From positions 78,118 through 142,117 of the forward strand of contig NZ_JAAUWV010000006.1 of NCBI RefSeq assembly GCF_014694405.1: a stretch of 64,000 nucleotides of DNA. Reading direction: 5' to 3'. Both the position numbers and the translations under genes were made by a program. Below the pieces are notes generated by a model, which saw only the letters and a list, made by a program, of their open reading frames with translations, did no database searches and was not told the origin of the DNA. The DNA comes from Pseudoalteromonas sp. S16_S37 (GTDB taxonomy: Bacteria > Pseudomonadota > Gammaproteobacteria > Enterobacterales > Alteromonadaceae). The number at the start of each line of letters is the position of its first letter. The first letter of the stretch is position 1. Below are positions 1 to 9,706 of the stretch, in pieces.

Positions 1-1308
1 TTGTTCTATCACGCGTAATGTCAGGTCAAAGCGTGCACTATTTTGTTCCGTGCTAACGACTGTGCCAAGACTATCACCTAATTTAACTTGCGTTTGATTC
101 GCAAGACCGACATGAATAAACATGACGTTAAACAGCGGTTGAGTCGGGGAGGCTGAGCCATTGCTCAGCAAATTAGCTAATTGCTCAAACGGGTAATCTT
201 GGTTATCAAAAGCATCAGTTGATGTTTTTTGGCTGCTTTTTAATGCATCTTTAAAACTTGCTAGAGGATCGAGCGAATGGCGAAGTACCAGTGTATTAAG
301 TAACGGTCCGACCAAGTGGCTGAGTTCTGCACGGGTTCTATTTGCGATAGAGCTGCCAAAACAAAAGTCTTGCTGGTCACTGTAGTGGCCAAGTAACCAA
401 GCAAATACGGTTTGCAGATAGACATACAAAGTGGAGTTTTGCTGTGTAATTGCTTGTCTCAGTACGGTGCAGGTTTGTGCATCCAAAACTAATTGCTCAA
501 TTTGGCCATCAAAGCTGCGCTGTTGAGTGTTAGCAGAAAAATCAAAAGGCAATGTCAGTGGCGGCGGTAAATCACGTAACTGTTGTTGCCAGTAGTTTTG
601 CTGGGATAAATAGTCTTCGCTTTCTAACCACTGCAGCTGCCAAGCTGCATAATCTTGGTATTGAATATTCAATGGCGCTAACATGTCGTTTTCGCCATTG
701 CTAATAGCATTGTAAAGCAGGACTAGTTCCTGATTAAAAATATCGAACGACCAAGCGTCAAAAGCTACGTGGTGAATATTCACAATTAACCAATATGCGT
801 CTTGTCCTTGGTATAAAGACACACGAAATGGTACTTCTGTACTTAGGTCAAATTGATAATTCTGTTCATTTTCAAAGCATGCCGTTAGCCAAGAACTTGG
901 ATCGCGGTTTTGCTCTTGTGTTAATGGCACAGGGGTTAAATTAACCTGGAAGTTCTCTTGCTGATAGGTGTACCAATTGCCTTGCTCGTTTTGTTTAAAG
1001 CAGGTGGTCATCACTTGATGGCGCTGCACTAATTGATTTAAAGCTTGGCCAAGAACTTGTGGATTGAGCTTTAGATCAAATTTCACCACGGTACATAAAT
1101 TATAAAGCGCACGATCTGCCATCTTTTCTGCAACTAAAAATCGCTGTTGAGCAACTGACAGTGGGTAACTTTTGCTTTTCGATGCGACGATTGGCAGTTT
1201 CCAACTATTAATGCCTTGCTCTGCGAGTTTTTGGCGAAACAGCTGTTGCTGCTTCGGTTCGAGTTTATTCAGTCGCTGTGCGATTGATAAAAATTGAGAT
1301 TGCTGCAT
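1..1308 (-). CDS. Nonribosomal peptide synthetase, N-terminal condensation domain (partial, runs off left edge)
   Basis: The frame is open for 436 codons from an ATG at 1308 to the window edge, with no stop, so this is the start of a third NRPS. The visible part is a condensation domain, which joins the upstream peptidyl chain to the next aminoacyl carrier protein. The catalytic motif HHVAFDAWS fits the family HHxxxDxW pattern, and the segment ending the visible protein (ARFDLTLRVIEQ) is typical of the later part of a C domain. The ATG lies 4 bp after the stop of the preceding NRPS gene and has an AAGAG ribosome site, so the two are cotranscribed and this is the next module of the assembly line. 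Adenylation, carrier and release domains, if present, lie outside the window. Confidence 0.93.
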   Translation of the reverse strand, partial: MQQSQFLSIAQRLNKLEPKQQQLFRQKLAEQGINSWKLPIVASKSKSYPLSVAQQRFLVAEKMADRALYNLCTVVKFDLKLNPQVLGQALNQLVQRHQVMTTCFKQNEQGNWYTYQQENFQVNLTPVPLTQEQNRDPSSWLTACFENEQNYQFDLSTEVPFRVSLYQGQDAYWLIVNIHHVAFDAWSFDIFNQELVLLYNAISNGENDMLAPLNIQYQDYAAWQLQWLESEDYLSQQNYWQQQLRDLPPPLTLPFDFSANTQQRSFDGQIEQLVLDAQTCTVLRQAITQQNSTLYVYLQTVFAWLLGHYSDQQDFCFGSSIANRTRAELSHLVGPLLNTLVLRHSLDPLASFKDALKSSQKTSTDAFDNQDYPFEQLANLLSNGSASPTQPLFNVMFIHVGLANQTQVKLGDSLGTVVSTEQNSARFDLTLRVIEQ

Positions 1309-1312
1309 GGTG

Positions 1313-4300
1313 TTACTCTTGATCCTCAAATTCGTTTAATAGTTGCTCCATAAAGTCCAGTTCATTGCTTTGTAATCCTTGAGAATCTTCAATTTGTTGT
1401 GCAATGCTCTGAATAGTCGGGGAGCTAAATAGACTGTTTAAAGACAGTGATAAATTGAACTGGGTTTCTATCGCACTGATAAGCTTCATCGCTAAAATTG
1501 AATGCCCGCCGAGTTCAAAAAAGTTGCTGTCCATACTGATGTGCTTAATAGGCAGATTTAGTAATTGTGACCAAACCTCTACTACCTTGTGCTCGATATC
1601 GGTCGTCGCTTCTAGCACCTGTTGTTGGTGATTAATAAAGTTAGGTTCAGGTAACTGAGATTTGTTTATTTTGCCATTGCTACTAAGTGGCCACTGGGCT
1701 ACCTGCACATAATGTTCAGGCACCATATAGCTTGGCAGTAGGCCATTTAAATGCGCTTTTAGTTCTGCAGATAGATGACCCATATCCGTGTTGGCTGTGT
1801 TTTGCTGTTGGAGCATCAAATAGGCGACTAAGTTGGGTTCATTACGCTGATTCATTTTTACCGCAACTTGAGCCGTATTGATGGCGTGATGCTGATTTAA
1901 AACAAACTCAATTTCGCCAAGCTCAATGCGTAAACCACGTATTTTTACTTGATGATCTAAACGACCAAGGTAATCAAAGTTACCGTCATCTAAGATACTG
2001 ACGAGATCGCCTGTGCGATATAGACGCTCTCCATGTTGAGTGGCAAATGGGTGTTCAATAAATTGCTTGGCGCTGAGCTCAGGACGATTTAGGTAACCCT
2101 TAGCGAGACATACGCCACCAATATATAATTCACCTTCAGCGCCCATTGGCGCTAACTTGTTATGTCGATCAAGAACGAGCAGCTGGGTGTTTTGTATCGG
2201 CTTGCCAATAGGCACTAATTTACGTTCTGCCTCAGCTCGACATTGCCAGTGGCTAACAACGACGGATGCTTCAGTAGGTCCGTACAAATTATGCAGTTCA
2301 GCTTGCTGATTGGGCTGTGCAAAAAAGGTTTGCTGTAGTTCATAGCTCAACGCTTCACCAATACAAAAAACTTGCTTCACGGATTGGCAACGACGCCAAT
2401 CGCCATCGCTGAGCATTAAGCTCAACATTGACGGAACAAAATGCAGATGGCTTATTTGTTGCTGTTCAATTATCTGTGTCAGATAGCGGGCATCTTTGTG
2501 GCCTTCAGGTTTGGCAATCACTAATGTAGCGCCTGAGATAATTGGCCAAATGAACTCCCATACCGAGACATCAAAGTTATATGGTGTTTTTTGCAGCACT
2601 TTGTCAGATGGTTGCAATGGGTACTGTTTTTTTAGCCATTGCGCCAGATTGACGACACCTTGATGGTTACATATCACGCCTTTTGGTTTACCTGTTGAAC
2701 CTGAGGTATAAAAAATGTACGCATTAGAAAGTGCTGATTGTTTGTGCTTGCGAACGAGCGCCGAACGGCTATAAGCGTCGATGATATTGCTAAATGATGT
2801 CTCATCTACTGTAACAGTTTGGCAATAATCGCGGCTAAATTGCTGTGTTAAAGCATGTTGTGTTAGTAGCAGCTTGGCGTTGCTATCAGTCAAAATCGTA
2901 TCTATGCGTGCAGCTGGTAAATTGACATCCAGTGGCAAATACGCAGCACCCGCTTTCAAAATAGCCCAAATTGCGATCACCATCTCAAAAGAGCGCTCCA
3001 TGGCGATGGCAACATAGTCGTTGTGCTCGACGCCTTGCTCGATTAAGAATCGCGCTAACTGATTGGTCTTTTCATCAAACTCCTGGTAACTCATTGACTT
3101 ATTGCCAAAAATCAGTGCGTCATGAGTAAGGTCAGTCATCAAAGTAAGTTGTTGCTCTAACAGCTCATAAAGGCAAGCATCATGTGCGTATTCTGCGGTT
3201 TCGACTTGGTGTGTTAGCAGCGTAGCCTGCTCGCTTAGTGGTACGACCGAATAATGCATAATTGGGTAGCTTTGCTCTACATCTAACGCAGATGTAAGCT
3301 GAGTTAGCGCAGTGATCATGTATTGCTCGACCCGCTGAGCATTCAATGGGTGCTGAACTTGAATATTGAGCAAGAAATCGTCGCCATAATCATCTACCGC
3401 GATGGCAAATGGATAGTTGGTGCGTTCTTTAGGGTCAATAAACTCTAAGCCAATGAGCGCATTGTGTTCATCAACGTTCTTTTTCTGTGTGTGTCGATAG
3501 TTTAGTAAGCTAGTAAATAGCTGTGTTTCGCCTGTTAACTCGCTGTATCGCTGGATTTCAGACAACGCAGATTGCTCAAATGGAAGTAGTCCCATTAAGT
3601 TGTGCTGTGTTTGTCTGACCAACTCTATAGGCGTTAAATCGGTTAACTTTATGCGCAAAGGTAAAGTGTTGATAAACATACCAAGCATGCTTTCGCTACC
3701 TTTGGTGCCTTGCAAGCGGCCCGACATCACAGTGCCAAACACTACATCTTCTTTATTACTACATGCGGCAATGACCATCGCAAAAGCACTGTGGAATAAG
3801 GTTGCTGGGTTTAACTTTAATTTTGTTGCAGTAGTACGGATCTGCTGACTAAGCGATGCTGCTAGTAATGAGTCTAGTTCATTGATATAGGTGCTCTGAG
3901 ACTGCTTAAGTGCCAAGGCAAAAGGCGTACTAGGTTCGGTAAAGCCGCTTAATTGATGACTGAAAAAGCGCTCAGCATCGAGTTTTTTCGCAGTTTGGCT
4001 GTGTTGCAATTGCGATATAAAACCTCTGTATTGAACTGGTTTAGGCAGTAAATGTTGTGGATCTTTAAACAGCATTTCTAATTCTTGCTGCACAATGGCC
4101 ATACTGACATGATCAGAAATAATATGGTGGTCCAGCAGCCTAATAACAAATTCATCGTTAGCTTGGTCGTGTGCCACACTGACTTTAAGTAACGGCGCTT
4201 CTTGCAAATTTAAGCTGAGTGTTTGCTGCGCATCTCTATTTTGTAATTGCGTTAAATAGTCTTTACTCGGGTCAAGTTCTACCCATTCGACGGGCAGTTG

Positions 4301-7300
4301 TGCGGCTCGACAGACAACTTGTACAGGTTGCGATAAGTGGTCCCATAAAATGGCTGTTCTAAGGGTGTCGTGGCGCTCAATGATATGATTAATGCCAGCG
4401 ATAAACTGCTCAAATCGAGCTTTACCAGTGATCTTTAAATAAGCTGGCATAACGTAGGGGTCATGCTCTTTGTCCAGTCGATGGTGGAACAAAATACCTT
4501 CTTGCAGCGGTGCCAGCGGATAGACGTCTTGGATATTGCTTAAACCGCCAGGTATTTGTGCAACAATTTGCTCAATATCTTGCTGAGAAGGACTAATCAG
4601 AGACAACATATCAGGTGTTAATTGCGTTAGCCCAATAGGTAGCGGTTTATAGTCCGGTGTGCTTGCTTCGTTACCTTGCTCTGAGGCCAATTCAAGTTTA
4701 GTCGCAAGCTCTTTTAAAACCGGGGATTTAAATACTTCACTGGCGTTAAGTTGATAACCTTCTTTTTGCAGTGCTGTGATCACTTGCATAACCAACAGCG
4801 AATGTCCGCCTAGTTCAAAAAAGTGGGCATCTCGGTTGATGGGGGAAATACCAAGTATTGGCTGCCATATATTCGCCAGTAATTGCTCTTGATGACTTTG
4901 AAACTCTACGGATGTTTCATTAACAAGCGCTCGATTTGGCGTTAGCTCGCTGTTTTTAATCGGGTGCTTTTGTTGTTCGACAAACACCATCGCTGGTGGT
5001 TGTTGCCATAAAGGCTGTTGTAGTTGGTGGCACTGCTGCAAATAGAACTCAAGCGATGAATTGCTGCTATTTGTTGTCAGTTGCTGACACAATCCAGATA
5101 TCGCGGTATTGAGCTCTTGTTCAATTTGTTGTGCAAATAACCCTTTGTTCAGTTCTAACGTTAACGAAAAAAGCTCAGAATTTGAAAAGTCATCGACGGA
5201 TAACGTAAACGGGTAGTTGCTCGGCTCATCAACATGAACGAGTTGTACACCATTTAGTGCATGTTGTTTGCTTATCTTGTCGTCTTGTTTATTGGAATGA
5301 CGATAATTTAGCATGGCGCTAAATAAAGGCTGTTCACCAGATAATAAACTGGCGCGTTGAGCCAATGCCAGCGCACTTTGCTCGTGGGGAATAAGCGCTT
5401 CAAGTTGTTCACGGGTGCGCGTTATTAATTGCTCTGCCGTTAAACCTGTGAGGTTCAACCGAACAGGCAGAGTGTTGATAAACATACCCAGCATAGCACT
5501 TGTTTGCTCAGCATTTTGCATGCGGCCCGACAACACCGTACCAAATACCACATCACTACGGGCACTGGCTCTGGCGACAACTAAAGCCCATGCACTGTGG
5601 AATAAACTTGCAGGTGACACATTAAACTTACGTGCTAACTGTCGAATTTCTTTACTAGTTGTGTGGTCGAGCTCATATTTGTGATGACTGATATCTCTGG
5701 CATTGCCTTGGGTATTACTTAATTGATAGGGCAGTGTTGCAAAATCAACATCTCCCAATAGTTGTCTAAAGTACTGTTGGGCAGCGCCGTGATCATGTTT
5801 GATAGCACGTGCAACGAACTCTTTGTATTGCACGGGGGCAGGTAAAAAGGCATGCTGATCGCTCAGATAGGTCGCAATCTCGTTAAGAATGATTTCTACA
5901 CTGATGTGATCCGAGACGATATGATGCTCGATAAACATCACTGCCAATTTGCCAGTGTGGATGTCTTTGGCAACTCTCAGCTTGATCAATGGACAGGCTT
6001 CTAAGTCAATTTCAACGTTATTTTGGCGGGTCTTTTCTTGCTCTGACGCTAATAAAGCCTTGCAGATGGACGTTGTGTTTACATCCTGCGTTGCCAATTC
6101 AACCCACTCGACATTTAGCTGCGCATGTCGGTGAACCAATTGCACTGGTCTATCTAGTTGACGCCACATAATGCTGGTGCGCAATACCTCATGCCTTTGA
6201 ATCATAAAATTTAAGCTTTCAACCAGCTTGTTAAACGTGCTTATGTTTTCGACCTCAAGTAGTGCTTTAACAATATATGGGTCGTTTTGAGGCGATAGCA
6301 TATGGTGAAATAAAATACCTTCTTGCAGCGGAGCAAGTGGGTAGATTTCTTGGATGCTCTCTGCCCCTAGGGGGACTTTTGCGACAATGTCGTCAATTTG
6401 CTGCTGCGATAAATCAATCAGTGGCAGCATATCGGGGGTGATCTTTTGGCAATCTGCGGGAATAAGTCCACCAATGACTTGCTGATGATCCGGTGTATTT
6501 TGTTCATCCTCTGCCATTGCTTTGGCAAGCAAACGCGGGGTAGGGGTTTTGAAAAGTTGTGCCGCACCGATGGTTAAGCCTTGGCGCTTCAATGCTGACA
6601 ACACTTGAATAACTAACAGTGAGTGTCCGCCTAAAGCAAAAAAATTGTCATCTAAAGCAATATCTTGTACGTCCAGTACTGTTTTCCAGCTGTCGATTAT
6701 CAACTGCTCAGTTTGATTTGCTAGCTCTTGGTTTGTACCATCGATTTCGATAGTTTCAGATGCTTGAGCCGGGTTCGGTAATGCTTTTTTGTCAATTTTT
6801 CCGTTACTTGTCAGTGGTAATGCATCTAGTTCGATAATCACGGCGGGGATCATATATTCAACCAACTGGCTGGCCAATTGTGCGCGCAGTTGCTTAATAT
6901 TTTGCTTTTCAGTTGCGGTTATGTAGGCTGCAAGCGCCTTATCTCCTTGTGGTTTTTGCCAAGGAACAACAATACACTGGGTGATGTTTGGTTGATGTTG
7001 GATCACCGTTTCAATTTCGGCCACTTCAATACGGTAGCCGCGGATCTTCACTTGGTCGTCTTTACGACCGTTAAACTCAATGTGCTGATGTTGATTTAAG
7101 CGTACTAGGTCGCCTGTACGATACAGTCTTTGCGTTTGGTCAAAGGGAGATTCAACAAATGCTTGCGCTGTTTGCGTTGGTTTATTTAGGTATCCTTTAG
7201 CAAGCGACGGACCACCAATATATAGCTCACCAATTACGCCGTGAGGTACTGGGCGGTGCTGAGCATCGAGAATATAGGTATGGGCGTTGATGTTTGCTTG

Positions 7301-9706
7301 GCCTATCGGGATCTCACCATTGTCTAGGTATTGGTCGGTAAGATGAAAACCAGTAGCGGTGACGGTTGTTTCAGTTGGGCCATAGGTATTAATCAGAGTA
7401 GGACCAGAAAACTCCCTAAACCAGTGGTTTACTTTGGCAACTTGTAACGCTTCTCCTCCGACTATGACCAGGCGCAACGTTTGGGCAATTTGCTGGTGAG
7501 GGTAGCTGACAAGTTGGTGCCAAAATGCCGTGGGTAAGCTAACGATTGAAATGCTATGTTGCTCGCAAAAGTTAAAAAATTGCACGGGATCACTGACACA
7601 CCCTTGATCTCTTATTACCAGCTGTGCACCGAAGCACAAAGAACCAAATATTTCTTCGATTGAGATGTCAAAGTTAATAGTAGAAAACTGTAAAAACGTA
7701 TCTTGCGGTGTGATTTGGTATCTTTGTTCAATATTAAGTAAAAAGTTAGCTAGTTGCAGGTGCTCAATCATGACACCTTTAGGTTTACCCGTTGTACCAG
7801 AGGTGTACATGACGTAGGCCAGATTTTGCAACGTGATCGTTGGTAAAGTAGCGTGTGCTGGGCTGGCTTTTAATTGCTGAGTAAACTCAGGGTCATCAAT
7901 AGCGAGCAGTTTGACATTGGCACCGTTAAGCGCGTCATTTTTGACGAGCATTTGTTGTGTCAAGATAACCTCAAGCGCGGCATCTTCAATCATGTACTCG
8001 ATTCTGTCTTTGGGATAATTAGGATCGAGCGGAACATACGCTGCACCTGCTTTTAAAATCGCTATAATGGCGACGATCATGTCTGAACTTGGTGTAAAAC
8101 TGACGCCAACTAAACTCATCGGCTTGAGTTGTGTATGTTCTAATAGATAATGAGCAAGTTGTGTACTTTGTCGGTCAAGCTCTTCATAGCTGATTGTTTT
8201 ATCAGTACATTTTACTGCAGGCGCGTCAGGCCGTGTGCTTACGTGCTGAGCAAATAACGTTAATACGTCTGATTGCACCAGATGTGTGGGCGCAAGTTGT
8301 GTTGTTTGTTTTGAAAACAGGACCGGCTCAATATCACCTAATGTTGCTGTAAGAGGGTTTGCAAAAGACGCTAAGTTAACAAGAAGCTGTTTGAAATGGT
8401 CAAGCATTGCTTGAACAGCAAAGTGCTCGAAATCAGTACAACGATAAGTGAGCTCCAAATGCAGCGAGTCTTGAGGTAGGACCGTGACAGTAATTGGGTA
8501 GTTTAGATCTGAGCGGTTTTGTATTTGTGAGATCTCAAACTCAAGTTTATTTAAATCCAGCGCTTTGTCCATTGGCGCATTTTCGTAGACAAATATACTG
8601 TTAAATAGGGGTTGCTCACCCAGTTCACTGTATTTTTGAATATCCGTTAGCGCGGTTTGCTCATATTCGCGCATAGCTAGGTTGACTTGTTGTAATTGTT
8701 GCAGCCACGTTTTGAGGTTTTGTTGTTCATCAGCATTGACTCTCAAAGGCAATGTGTTGATAAACAAACCAACAATACTTTCGATATTGGGTAAGTCGAT
8801 TGAACGCCCTGCAACAGTGACTCCAAACACCACATCACTATTTTGTGCGTAGCGCGCCAAAGTTTGAGCCCATGCGCCCTGTAGTAAGGTGTTCAGAGTT
8901 ACTTGATAGTCGTTTGCTATGGCGCGAAGCTTATCTGACGTTTGCTTATCGAGTTGACAAATAACATCTTTGCTAAGTGAAGTGTGGGTTTCATTTGCAA
9001 AGCGATTTGGTTGCATAATCCCCAAATCTGTTGGCGCAGTGAAACCGGCCAATTGTTGTTGCCAAAACGAGCGCTCAGCTTGTTCACTTTTGTTTTTACT
9101 GAGCCAAGCAAGATAGTCTTCATACTTAGCCGAAGGTTGTAAAGTCAGTGGCGTACCGTCTGTAAAGTGACGATATAATTGTAGAAATTCCACCATAATG
9201 ATTGAAAAACACCATGCATCCATCAAAATGTGGTGGTAACTACGGATAAATTGATAACGGTTATCATCCAGTTGCGCTAATGTGATATTCATCAATGGCG
9301 CTTGGTTAAAGCTTAATCCTTGAGTGCGTTGCTCGGCCAATAGTTGCTCTGTCTGGTTTGCTTGTTGTTCGTCACTGAGGTGACGCCAATCTAAAAACTC
9401 AAAAGGCAAATGCACATGTTTAAATACCACTTGTAAAGGCTGTGCCTGAGTTTCGTGTACAAATGCACTACGCAGTACTTGGTGCCTGTCAACAACCGTT
9501 TGCCATGCTTTTTGAAACGCTGCAACATTCAAATTATCCATTGTCATGATATAGCGGTACTGCTGTAAATAAATACCGCTATTTGGTTGCATCAAGGTAT
9601 GAAATAACATGCCTTGCTGCACAGGCGTTAGCGGGTAAATGGTCTCGATGTTTTCGGCTAATGCCTTGAGTGACTTGGTCGTAATAGTCGTCATGATATT
9701 GCTCAT
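1313..9706 (-). CDS. Nonribosomal peptide synthetase, C-A-PCP-C-PCP-C-A-PCP (middle module lacks an A domain)
   Basis: A 2797-residue multimodular NRPS. Domains by motif: C1 (HHILMDAW near 160); A1 (YTSGTTGKPKG near 635, YGPTETT near 776); PCP1 (LGGHSLL near 1026); C2 (PLAPLQEGILFHH near 1125, HHIVSDH near 1262); PCP2 (LGGHSLL near 1634); C3 (PLAPLQEGILFHH near 1730, HHIISDH near 1862); A2 (YTSGSTG near 2335, YGPTEAS near 2477); PCP3 (LGGHSIL near 2733). Between C2 and PCP2 there are only some tens of residues, so that module has no adenylation domain. Specificity positions aligned by hand to GrsA read DIESIGTVTK for A1 (nearest remembered code: lysine) and DVWHFILVVK for A2 (serine-like, with Ser301 replaced by Ile). 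No thioesterase is present. The start codon directly follows the stop of the upstream NRPS (TAAATG). Domain calls are firm; substrates are tentative. Confidence 0.95.
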   Translation of the reverse strand: MSNIMTTITTKSLKALAENIETIYPLTPVQQGMLFHTLMQPNSGIYLQQYRYIMTMDNLNVAAFQKAWQTVVDRHQVLRSAFVHETQAQPLQVVFKHVHLPFEFLDWRHLSDEQQANQTEQLLAEQRTQGLSFNQAPLMNITLAQLDDNRYQFIRSYHHILMDAWCFSIIMVEFLQLYRHFTDGTPLTLQPSAKYEDYLAWLSKNKSEQAERSFWQQQLAGFTAPTDLGIMQPNRFANETHTSLSKDVICQLDKQTSDKLRAIANDYQVTLNTLLQGAWAQTLARYAQNSDVVFGVTVAGRSIDLPNIESIVGLFINTLPLRVNADEQQNLKTWLQQLQQVNLAMREYEQTALTDIQKYSELGEQPLFNSIFVYENAPMDKALDLNKLEFEISQIQNRSDLNYPITVTVLPQDSLHLELTYRCTDFEHFAVQAMLDHFKQLLVNLASFANPLTATLGDIEPVLFSKQTTQLAPTHLVQSDVLTLFAQHVSTRPDAPAVKCTDKTISYEELDRQSTQLAHYLLEHTQLKPMSLVGVSFTPSSDMIVAIIAILKAGAAYVPLDPNYPKDRIEYMIEDAALEVILTQQMLVKNDALNGANVKLLAIDDPEFTQQLKASPAHATLPTITLQNLAYVMYTSGTTGKPKGVMIEHLQLANFLLNIEQRYQITPQDTFLQFSTINFDISIEEIFGSLCFGAQLVIRDQGCVSDPVQFFNFCEQHSISIVSLPTAFWHQLVSYPHQQIAQTLRLVIVGGEALQVAKVNHWFREFSGPTLINTYGPTETTVTATGFHLTDQYLDNGEIPIGQANINAHTYILDAQHRPVPHGVIGELYIGGPSLAKGYLNKPTQTAQAFVESPFDQTQRLYRTGDLVRLNQHQHIEFNGRKDDQVKIRGYRIEVAEIETVIQHQPNITQCIVVPWQKPQGDKALAAYITATEKQNIKQLRAQLASQLVEYMIPAVIIELDALPLTSNGKIDKKALPNPAQASETIEIDGTNQELANQTEQLIIDSWKTVLDVQDIALDDNFFALGGHSLLVIQVLSALKRQGLTIGAAQLFKTPTPRLLAKAMAEDEQNTPDHQQVIGGLIPADCQKITPDMLPLIDLSQQQIDDIVAKVPLGAESIQEIYPLAPLQEGILFHHMLSPQNDPYIVKALLEVENISTFNKLVESLNFMIQRHEVLRTSIMWRQLDRPVQLVHRHAQLNVEWVELATQDVNTTSICKALLASEQEKTRQNNVEIDLEACPLIKLRVAKDIHTGKLAVMFIEHHIVSDHISVEIILNEIATYLSDQHAFLPAPVQYKEFVARAIKHDHGAAQQYFRQLLGDVDFATLPYQLSNTQGNARDISHHKYELDHTTSKEIRQLARKFNVSPASLFHSAWALVVARASARSDVVFGTVLSGRMQNAEQTSAMLGMFINTLPVRLNLTGLTAEQLITRTREQLEALIPHEQSALALAQRASLLSGEQPLFSAMLNYRHSNKQDDKISKQHALNGVQLVHVDEPSNYPFTLSVDDFSNSELFSLTLELNKGLFAQQIEQELNTAISGLCQQLTTNSSNSSLEFYLQQCHQLQQPLWQQPPAMVFVEQQKHPIKNSELTPNRALVNETSVEFQSHQEQLLANIWQPILGISPINRDAHFFELGGHSLLVMQVITALQKEGYQLNASEVFKSPVLKELATKLELASEQGNEASTPDYKPLPIGLTQLTPDMLSLISPSQQDIEQIVAQIPGGLSNIQDVYPLAPLQEGILFHHRLDKEHDPYVMPAYLKITGKARFEQFIAGINHIIERHDTLRTAILWDHLSQPVQVVCRAAQLPVEWVELDPSKDYLTQLQNRDAQQTLSLNLQEAPLLKVSVAHDQANDEFVIRLLDHHIISDHVSMAIVQQELEMLFKDPQHLLPKPVQYRGFISQLQHSQTAKKLDAERFFSHQLSGFTEPSTPFALALKQSQSTYINELDSLLAASLSQQIRTTATKLKLNPATLFHSAFAMVIAACSNKEDVVFGTVMSGRLQGTKGSESMLGMFINTLPLRIKLTDLTPIELVRQTQHNLMGLLPFEQSALSEIQRYSELTGETQLFTSLLNYRHTQKKNVDEHNALIGLEFIDPKERTNYPFAIAVDDYGDDFLLNIQVQHPLNAQRVEQYMITALTQLTSALDVEQSYPIMHYSVVPLSEQATLLTHQVETAEYAHDACLYELLEQQLTLMTDLTHDALIFGNKSMSYQEFDEKTNQLARFLIEQGVEHNDYVAIAMERSFEMVIAIWAILKAGAAYLPLDVNLPAARIDTILTDSNAKLLLTQHALTQQFSRDYCQTVTVDETSFSNIIDAYSRSALVRKHKQSALSNAYIFYTSGSTGKPKGVICNHQGVVNLAQWLKKQYPLQPSDKVLQKTPYNFDVSVWEFIWPIISGATLVIAKPEGHKDARYLTQIIEQQQISHLHFVPSMLSLMLSDGDWRRCQSVKQVFCIGEALSYELQQTFFAQPNQQAELHNLYGPTEASVVVSHWQCRAEAERKLVPIGKPIQNTQLLVLDRHNKLAPMGAEGELYIGGVCLAKGYLNRPELSAKQFIEHPFATQHGERLYRTGDLVSILDDGNFDYLGRLDHQVKIRGLRIELGEIEFVLNQHHAINTAQVAVKMNQRNEPNLVAYLMLQQQNTANTDMGHLSAELKAHLNGLLPSYMVPEHYVQVAQWPLSSNGKINKSQLPEPNFINHQQQVLEATTDIEHKVVEVWSQLLNLPIKHISMDSNFFELGGHSILAMKLISAIETQFNLSLSLNSLFSSPTIQSIAQQIEDSQGLQSNELDFMEQLLNEFEDQE

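Noticed and set aside
5600..6300. Hidden adenylation domain in another frame next to C2 of the NRPS
   Set aside because: The main frame is continuous through C2 and PCP2, and the short frames on the other strand there do not carry A-domain motifs; they are shadows.
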